This document shows, in pieces, positions 61,601-64,000 of a stretch of 64,000 nt of DNA. The DNA comes from Casuarius casuarius (taxonomy: Eukaryota > Chordata > Aves > Casuariiformes > Casuariidae). The translations under genes and the position numbers were made by a program. The notes under the pieces were generated by a model. That model saw only the letters and a program-made list of their open reading frames with translations, ran no database searches and was not told the origin of the DNA. Location of the stretch: contig PTFA01000050.1 of NCBI GenBank assembly GCA_003342895.1, positions 4,145,585-4,209,584 on the forward strand. The letters run 5' to 3'. Numbering within the stretch: the first letter of the stretch is position 1; each line of letters begins with the position of its first letter.

Positions 61601-62007
61601 GTATGGATTCTTTTTTTTTTTATTTCCTGTACTGAAAACAATCTGTTTTAGAGAGCTTTTTATTGGTGTATGAAAGTGTGTTTTGAAAAGAACTGACAGC
61701 AGTAATATTACTTAGTCAGCAGATTAGCCTTATTATGAAAATGAATTTTTGCATAATGCTATGACTAAAACAACTTTGATTTCAGAATTATCCATATACT
61801 AAGGAAATTATTAATCTATGAAAGTTTCTCTTTGGTTTACTGTTTTATTAGTCTAGCTCTGTCTGTTCCTAAAATCAAAGAAATAAATATAAAATTTTGC
61901 CAATTTTTTTCTTTTTTTTTCCTTGTAGCCTTTTGGTGTTAATCAGCCTGGTCCTTATATCATGTACACAACTGTAGATGCAAATGGATACCTGAAAAAT
62001 GGGTCAG
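16548..62007 (+). CDS. ITFG1: ITFG1 (TIP), internal eight-exon part of the gene
   Basis: This span is a join of eight exons: 16548-16609, 20258-20342, 37688-37782, 46201-46373, 55962-56112, 56615-56723, 59315-59358 and 61929-62007. All boundaries are AG/GT and the phases match at each junction, giving 266 open codons. The protein reads as ITFG1 in order along its length, including the segments VVGQSVFADFDGDG, HIGDYNMDGYPDAL, NNFEADAYFVKVIVLSGLC and PFGVNQPGPYIMYTTVDANG. From family knowledge, ITFG1 is a type I membrane glycoprotein with an extracellular FG-GAP (integrin alpha-like beta-propeller) region, reported to modulate T-cell responses and to bind RUVBL1. Seen here are DxDxDG-type calcium loops, several N-glycosylation sequons (NFS, NTS, NVS, NGS) and CysX4-5Cys pairs. 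The N-terminus, signal peptide, transmembrane helix and tail are outside the window. Identity is secure; the exon order relative to the full gene is inferred from the human protein as recalled. Confidence 0.97.
17639..17676. repeat. A-rich low-complexity tract (A5-8 T)n
   Basis: An interrupted poly(A) with regular T interruptions, followed by gtaaagc. It could be a decayed retrotransposon tail, but no element body was recognised beside it. Confidence 0.8.
17762..17779. repeat. (AATA)n microsatellite
   Basis: Four to five copies of AATA/AAAT. Confidence 0.85.
18574..18617. repeat. T/C-rich tract
   Basis: Runs of T separated by single C over more than 40 bases. Confidence 0.85.
19859..19905. 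repeat. TATG/TGTA-type degenerate microsatellite
   Basis: Alternating tgtatatgtatgtatttata and related units, degenerate. Confidence 0.75.
20258..20342 (+). CDS. ITFG1: ITFG1 exon encoding DGNFS...VVGQSVFADF
   Basis: This 85-nt exon is preceded by a pyrimidine-rich stretch ending gatag and followed by gtgagt. It encodes 28 codons plus one base: DGNFSKTVKSKEKPEGMQ, then VVGQSVFADF. The VVGQSxFADFDGDG stretch is a hallmark of ITFG1. The final G joins the AT of the next exon to make the Asp of the FDGDG calcium loop, so the intron interrupts an FG-GAP loop. DGNFS contains an N-glycosylation sequon (NFS). The KTVKSKEKPEG part is more divergent from human than the flanks, as expected for a loop between propeller strands. 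Confidence 0.96.
20453..20516 (+). repeat. CT-rich simple repeat with C and T runs
   Basis: (CT)n-like tract ending in C9 and T8, about 110 bp after the exon ending at 20342. The strand is almost pure pyrimidine. Confidence 0.9.
22157..22320. other. CpG-rich intronic patch
   Basis: An abrupt switch from AT-rich sequence to a stretch with many CpG (cagcgcagcgctgcagcggt, gaggtgcggcgcggcacccc), then back again. No promoter motif or coding similarity was recognised. Confidence 0.8.
25333..25435. repeat. CA/TA microsatellite forming an imperfect inverted repeat
   Basis: The left part is GT repeats followed by a TATA run; the right part is a TATA run followed by CA repeats. The two sides are therefore near-complementary around a centre of about 40 bases. 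Open frames on both strands here are repeat artefacts. Confidence 0.85.
25802..25815 (+). promoter_or_regulatory. Near-consensus RFX X-box
   Basis: GTTGCTATAGCAAA is almost a perfect palindrome and matches the X-box consensus except for the last base (A instead of C). Weak evidence alone. Confidence 0.25.
34855..34876 (+). repeat. Perfect 11-bp tandem duplication
   Basis: ATCTAGGTGAG occurs twice head to tail with no mismatch. Each copy contains a splice-donor-like AG/GTGAG. Confidence 0.95.
37688..37782 (+). CDS. ITFG1: ITFG1 exon with FG-GAP loop and CEDHTC motif
   Basis: This 95-nt exon sits between ctctttgacag and gtatttt. Two bases complete Asp, then 31 codons follow: GDGQSEHLLPVCEDHTCQKS and AIYLSKLGMDQ. 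With the previous exon this forms FADFDGDGQSEHLL, a calcium-binding FG-GAP-type loop (DxDxDG), although the usual last Asp position of the loop reads Glu. The VCEDHTC pair of cysteines matches the CEDKNC of human ITFG1 and is likely a small disulfide loop. The exon ends in phase 0 before the Trp that starts the next exon. The intron before it (17.3 kb) is the longest complete one in the window. Confidence 0.97.
41239..41252 (+). promoter_or_regulatory. Canonical RFX X-box motif
   Basis: GTTTCCATAGCAAC fits the X-box consensus RYYNYY-N(1-3)-RRNRAC at every position with a 2-base spacer. RFX transcription factors bind this motif in ciliary and immune genes. It lies about 400 bp before a CpG-rich patch. 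A single 14-bp motif can arise by chance, so function is an inference. Confidence 0.45.
41655..41755. other. CpG-rich intronic patch
   Basis: About 100 bp containing gaagcgcagcgcgtcctaca and accgcgggtcgctgg in an AT-rich intron, 400 bp before the larger island at 42.17 kb. Confidence 0.7.
42165..42630. other. CpG island within an ITFG1 intron
   Basis: About 465 bp of GC-rich sequence; I count about 25 CpG in the first 290 bp by eye. Overlapping open frames of 75-138 codons exist on both strands, as expected from the lack of AT-rich stop codons, and none resembles a known protein. It could be an internal promoter or enhancer, or a GC-biased segment. Confidence 0.8.
43691..43712. repeat. 22-bp perfect palindrome
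   Basis: The left half ATGTTACCATA is followed at once by its exact reverse complement, with no spacer. Flanks do not extend the symmetry. Confidence 0.95.
44868..45805 (-). mobile_element. CR1 non-LTR retrotransposon, 3' part, inverted, decayed
   Basis: Read on the - strand, the piece contains the C-terminal part of a CR1 (jockey-clade) reverse transcriptase ORF with recognisable segments WANGNLIKFSKDKCKV and SSSAKKDLGVLVASRLNLSQ. A 3' UTR follows, with the family-typical order of ggcagaagaacaagggac, aaggttccaactgga and cctgaagtccttttcaac, ending in the terminal gaatgattctatgatt motif at the + strand 44868 side. The frame is broken by shifts and stops between 45150 and 45810, so it is inactive and 5'-truncated like most CR1 copies. 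The 5' limit is blurred; I place it near 45805. The internal part between about 45240 and 45480 is poorly preserved. Confidence 0.9.
46201..46373 (+). CDS. ITFG1: ITFG1 exon encoding WIPVLQDF...DYNMDGYPDALAILKNTSG
   Basis: This 173-nt exon follows a strong acceptor (ttctttttgttttcttttacag) and is followed by gtagag. It has 57 codons plus two bases. The start WIPVLQDFRNKDTLWGFVPY and the end HIGDYNMDGYPDALAILKN are near-identical to ITFG1. DYNMDGYPD is a textbook FG-GAP calcium loop (DxNxDGxxD). The middle (ENDRSSTADSFP) differs strongly from the human EQQPTEIP-type segment, so it is a variable surface loop. LKNTSG carries an N-glycosylation sequon. The last two bases (AG) join the first base of the next exon to give Ser. 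Reading past the donor gives an immediate in-frame TAG, so intron retention would truncate the protein. Confidence 0.98.
51775..51930. other. CpG-containing intronic patch
   Basis: Moderately CpG-enriched (ggcacgtcacggcttggcgc, gctcggccgcttctc, cttcgagcgctttc). Weaker than the other islands. Confidence 0.55.
52200..52320. other. CpG-rich intronic patch
   Basis: About 120 bp including gcggacggcttctccctgtg and cgtgccccgggcggctgctg. Confidence 0.7.
54880..55130. other. CpG island within an ITFG1 intron
   Basis: About 250 bp, very GC-rich; I count about 22 CpG in 54960-55115 by eye. Overlapping frames of 75-106 codons on both strands carry compositional Ala/Arg/Gly/Pro-rich peptides without recognisable domains. 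Confidence 0.85.
55962..56112 (+). CDS. ITFG1: ITFG1 exon encoding NQQAFLLENVPCNNVSC...FFDIYED
   Basis: This 151-nt exon sits between tatgttttacag and gtaagt. One base completes Ser, then 50 codons follow, including NQQAFLLENVPCNNVSC, MFKVYWELSDLNQIKDA and VATFFDIYED. These match ITFG1 almost throughout; the most changed part is KSVRR after the second cysteine (EEARR in human). CNNVSC holds an N-glycosylation sequon between two cysteines. The end (FFDIYED) plus the next exon (GILD) makes another FG-GAP loop, again split by an intron. The donor is a perfect gtaagt. The frame stays open for 100 codons into the following intron, which is GC-rich. Confidence 0.98.
56113..56614 (+). other. ITFG1: ITFG1 short intron, 502 bp, phase 0, GC-rich first half
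   Basis: A GT-AG intron (gtaagt ... cctcag) much shorter than its neighbours. Its first 340 bases are CpG-dense; the last 100 or so are T/C-rich and end in a strong acceptor. The upstream exon's frame stays open for 100 codons into it (stop TAG at 56413-56415). Confidence 0.95.
56150..56450. other. CpG island inside the 502-bp intron
   Basis: About 300 bp with roughly 28 CpG by eye (for example gaacgcgcggctgccacgc and cacgtcgcgcgcgggagg), starting some 40 bp after the splice donor at 56113. Confidence 0.85.
56615..56723 (+). CDS. ITFG1: ITFG1 exon encoding GILDIIVLSKGY...NNFEADAYFVKVI
   Basis: This 109-nt exon follows a long pyrimidine tract (ccccctctttctctccctcag) and is followed by gtaagtg. 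It has 36 codons plus one base: GILDIIVLSKGYFNKDF, then AIHTLKNNFEADAYFVKVI. Apart from YFNKDF (YTKNDF in human) and one Ile/Val change, it is identical to the human protein as recalled. DIYEDGILDIIVLS is the FG-GAP-like loop and strand formed with the preceding exon. The final G joins TT of the next exon to encode Val. The intron before it is only 502 bp, far shorter than its neighbours. Confidence 0.98.
56724..59314 (+). other. ITFG1: ITFG1 intron, 2591 bp, phase 1
   Basis: A GT-AG intron (gtaagtg ... ccacag). It contains a decayed CR1 3' end in sense orientation at about 57226-57630; the rest is AT-rich sequence with nothing recognised. Confidence 0.93.
57226..57630 (+). mobile_element. 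CR1 remnant, 3' UTR and end
   Basis: The right end, gaactagatgatttcttgag followed by gtcccttcaaaccctaa and gtgattctgtgaatctt, is the CR1 3' terminus in sense orientation. Upstream, diverged matches to the usual CR1 3' region can be followed: ctgagttattcagcgtaaaa (TTCAGCCTGGAGAA-like), gcaaagatgggg, and gagaagctgcacagttgcc (CAGAGAAGCTGTGGATGCC-like). It is old and gapped, with no coding capacity. Confidence 0.8.
59315..59358 (+). CDS. ITFG1: ITFG1 small exon encoding VLSGLCSNDCPRKIT
   Basis: This 44-nt exon is flanked by ttgtttttccacag and gtaagt. Two bases complete Val, then 14 codons give LSGLCSNDCPRKIT, the same as human ITFG1. It carries a close Cys pair (LCSNDC), probably a disulfide loop after the FG-GAP region. 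It ends in phase 0 before PFGVNQ. Its small size would hide it from simple open-reading-frame searches, but exact family identity plus perfect splice sites make it certain. Confidence 0.97.
59789..59817. repeat. (GGAAA)n / (GGGAAA)n purine repeat
   Basis: Five to six copies of a GGAAA/GGGAAA unit. Confidence 0.85.
61128..61230. other. CpG-rich intronic patch
   Basis: About 100 bp including gtggaccggcggaaccgctg and cagcgcgatggaagcgcgg, in a strongly AT-rich intron. Confidence 0.75.
61929..62007 (+). CDS. ITFG1: ITFG1 exon encoding PFGVNQPGPYIMYTTVDANGYLKNGS
   Basis: This 79-nt exon is preceded by a very long pyrimidine tract (tttttttcttttttttccttgtag) and followed by gtaagat. Its 26 codons plus one base read PFGVNQPGPYIMYTTVDANG followed by YLKNGS, with no change from the human protein as recalled. 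NGS is an N-glycosylation sequon. The leftover G should pair with CT of the next exon (Ala). The next exon (AGQLSQSAHLALQLPYNVLG region in human) was looked for in 62008-64000 and not seen, so the gene continues past the window. Confidence 0.98.
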
Positions 62008-62639
62008 GTAAGATAACTTCATAATAAGAATATACATGGCATGGTCTGTAAATACTTCTCAACAGCTTAGAGGGAGATGGAAAGAAATCTACAGAGTAGA
62101 ATGGGATTGTTTTTTTGAACAGTTTCCAGGTTACAAGGGGGAAAAAAAATGCAACTTTCCATTCTTATTTTCCAGATTGCATATTTCTTATAAACATTGC
62201 AACTGCATTCTTTCTTCCTTTTTTCTGTCCCATGCAAAGGGTGTTTTTACAGTTGATATATCTCACCCAGTCTGAAAAATCATTGGGTACGATTATCAGC
62301 AGCTCATGAAATCACATGAGCTTCTGGCAATGGACGTTTTTGTACAAGTTCTGTAGCAATTATGTGTGAAGAAACAATAGTGGGCTTGAAATATCTAACT
62401 AGAATCTTGTAGCTACATGAAAAAGGATCAACATAGCATTCACTAAACATGTTAATTATGGGGAGCATCTTTATGTATGATAGCTCATTTATCATGCATG
62501 CAAGGATGTGTTTTTCTGGAGTTACTCATTTCATCTAGCAGGCTTACTGAACTTCAGTAATACTGCAGTCTAAAATCATAAGTAGCATGAAGAAGATAAA
62601 GAGGGAATGGTTGTATATCCTTTCTCATAATGCAACAAC

Positions 62640-62955
62640 TACAAGGTATCAAATAAAATCATTAGGTGACAGGGTCAAAACCAATGGAAGGAAGCAGTTC
62701 TTCTTGCAACCTGTAGCTTAACAAGAAATGTAATTGCACAAAATATTGTGGATGCCATAGTTTACAGGAGTCCAAAAATCTAAGCAGGCAAATTCAAGAA
62801 AGAATAATCCATTAGGCCACAGTCCAAACAGTGCCTAGTGCTGCAAGAAGACTCTGATTTTGATGCTCCCTTCCTACGTATCTACTGTTGGCTCCTAGAA
62901 GACACAGATTACTGAGCTAAATGGTCCATTGGTCTAACTTGTTATGACTATTAGT
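62640..62955 (+). mobile_element. Old CR1 remnant, 3' UTR
   Basis: Diverged but ordered matches to the 3' UTR of older CR1 subfamilies are visible: aggaagcagttcttcttgca, attgtggatgccatagttt, ctactgttggctcctagaag, and the closing cagattactgagctaaatgg followed by tccattggtctaac (ACTGGGCTAGATGGACCTTTGGTCTGAC-like). No reverse transcriptase remains in this piece. Confidence 0.75.
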
Positions 62956-63137
62956 CTTATTGCCGTGGTCTCATAATGGACCCACTGTCACTTAGCCAAA
63001 ATTCCCAAACTCCCAAGCCAAAATATATTCAGAGTATGCACATCGTTAAGTTGCCCCCTTTCCTACTCCTTGACAATATGGCAGTTTTCTGCATCTATCA
63101 TGTAAGTCTTACTTATAGGTCCAAATTAAACTATTAT

Positions 63138-63163
63138 TAAAAAAAAAAAAAAAAGAAAAAAAA
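63138..63163. repeat. Poly(A) tract with one G
   Basis: An A run of about 25 bases interrupted by one G, lying between the two CR1 pieces. CR1 does not use a poly(A) tail, so it is not their tail. Confidence 0.85.
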
Positions 63164-63329
63164 GACTTGGCATAGTTCACTGGGAAAACTGTATACCTTT
63201 TTACAGAATTAGTAGCTGTATTAGAGCAATTTAATGCTAATTATATAGCATATATAATGCTAATTACAGCATTTATTTAAAACAGTAGTAATAAGGGGAA
63301 AACATGCTGATATGTTAAGTTCTAAATCA

Positions 63330-63440
63330 GTGATATGCTCTCACCTTGAATGGTGTGCTCAGAACTGTTTATCCCACCTCAGAAAAGGTAAAGGAAAAAT
63401 AAAGAGGTCCAGAAATACATACCAAATGACTGCAAAAACA
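63330..63440 (+). mobile_element. CR1 reverse-transcriptase fragment
   Basis: The + strand translation contains CSHLEWCAQ and LSHLRKGKGKIKRS, which resemble the CR1 RT C-terminal motif (HLEYCVQFW-PHLKKD-LE-VQRRATKM). The DNA run gtccagaaatacataccaaa corresponds to the GTGCAGAGAAGGGC part. It lies downstream of the 3' UTR remnant at 62640-62955, so it must come from a different insertion or a rearrangement. Confidence 0.6.
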
Positions 63441-64000
63441 TATCTTGGTATGTACTTCTGTATTCATACATGTTTAACTATCGGTTTAGGTTAGGTGCCT
63501 AACTTTAGGCAAATGAGCTTGAAAGTTTTAGCCTACATTTTTAACCAAACTAATAATTCATGCTAATAGGAAAATGTAAAGTATTTTTTCAAATTGTTGT
63601 AGGAATTAATTTTAAAAAATTAACGGTCCTGCCAGTTTTGCCCTCAGCTTCATTGCTCTTAAGGGTTTTCTTCATGAGCTGGATTTAAAAAGAGCATACA
63701 CACTCAGTCGGAAACGTATAGAACCGCATGATGAGTTCAGAGATTTCAGTTTTGTGTTAGTCTAACAGTGTAGTATGTCAGACCCGTGCCCTTAAGGGGA
63801 CAGTACTGGCTGGGTAGCCACTTGCAAATCTCATTATTGTCAATTATCAAGATGAAGGCTTGTGAGTTTGTCAGAGCCAAGTCGCAGTATAGCTTATCTT
63901 GTTCACCATAGCAGAAAATACTGGTAAAAGCTTATACAGGATCTCTCTGTGTACCCACAAAAAGCCCCATTTCTTATGGACATGAAACTTGCTTCAGTGT

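Larger units (their letters stand above)
59359..61928 (+). other. ITFG1: ITFG1 intron, 2570 bp, phase 0
   Basis: A GT-AG intron (gtaagt ... ttgtag). It contains a GGAAA-type purine repeat at about 59789-59817 and a CpG-rich patch of about 100 bp near 61128-61230. The last 40 bases before the acceptor are almost pure pyrimidine. Confidence 0.93.
62008..64000 (+). other. ITFG1: ITFG1 intron, 5' part (partial)
   Basis: The donor is gtaaga. The window ends before an acceptor and matching exon can be found. It holds two separate old CR1 pieces (about 62640-62955 and 63330-63440) and a poly(A) tract near 63138-63163. Confidence 0.85.

Noticed and set aside
1..64000. CRISPR array, tRNA, rRNA, prokaryotic operon or provirus
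   Set aside because: No regularly spaced repeats, no cloverleaf with anticodon seen, no bacterial gene packing and no recognisable retroviral gene or LTR pair.

Overview
The window is one stretch of vertebrate, almost certainly avian, nuclear DNA. It is AT-rich and over 98% non-coding, with no bacterial-style gene packing. It carries several decayed CR1 retrotransposon pieces, the dominant LINE family of birds and other reptiles. One small assembly gap (20 N) lies at 6627-6646.

The only protein-coding gene I can support is on the + strand: an internal part of ITFG1 (integrin alpha FG-GAP repeat containing 1, also called TIP or T-cell immunomodulatory protein). Eight exons are readable: 16548-16609, 20258-20342, 37688-37782, 46201-46373, 55962-56112, 56615-56723, 59315-59358 and 61929-62007. 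All have AG/GT boundaries, and the codon phases fit at every junction. Together they give 798 nt, or 266 uninterrupted codons, corresponding to roughly residues 220-485 of the about 612-residue human protein. The signal peptide and N-terminal part lie upstream of the window. The last luminal segment, the transmembrane helix and the short cytoplasmic tail lie downstream. The whole window is therefore ITFG1 gene body.

Layout: 1-16547 is a partial intron holding the N gap next to a C run, a purine-rich block near 10.5-10.8 kb and a perfect short hairpin at 1710-1734. From 16.5 to 62 kb the eight exons alternate with introns of about 3.6, 17.3, 8.4, 9.6, 0.5, 2.6 and 2.6 kb. From 62008 to the end is another partial intron with two old CR1 remnants. 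The clearest CR1 copy is inverted at about 44868-45805; a further sense-oriented one is at about 57226-57630.

The most unusual unexplained feature is a set of compact GC- and CpG-rich islands inside otherwise AT-rich introns (about 22.16, 41.66, 42.17-42.63, 51.78, 52.2, 54.88-55.13, 56.15-56.45 and 61.13 kb). One fills most of the 502-bp intron after the fifth exon and keeps that exon's reading frame open for 100 codons past the splice donor. I found no RNA gene, no second protein gene and no CRISPR array. I see no evidence of a new biological system; the islands and a canonical RFX X-box are the items most worth testing.
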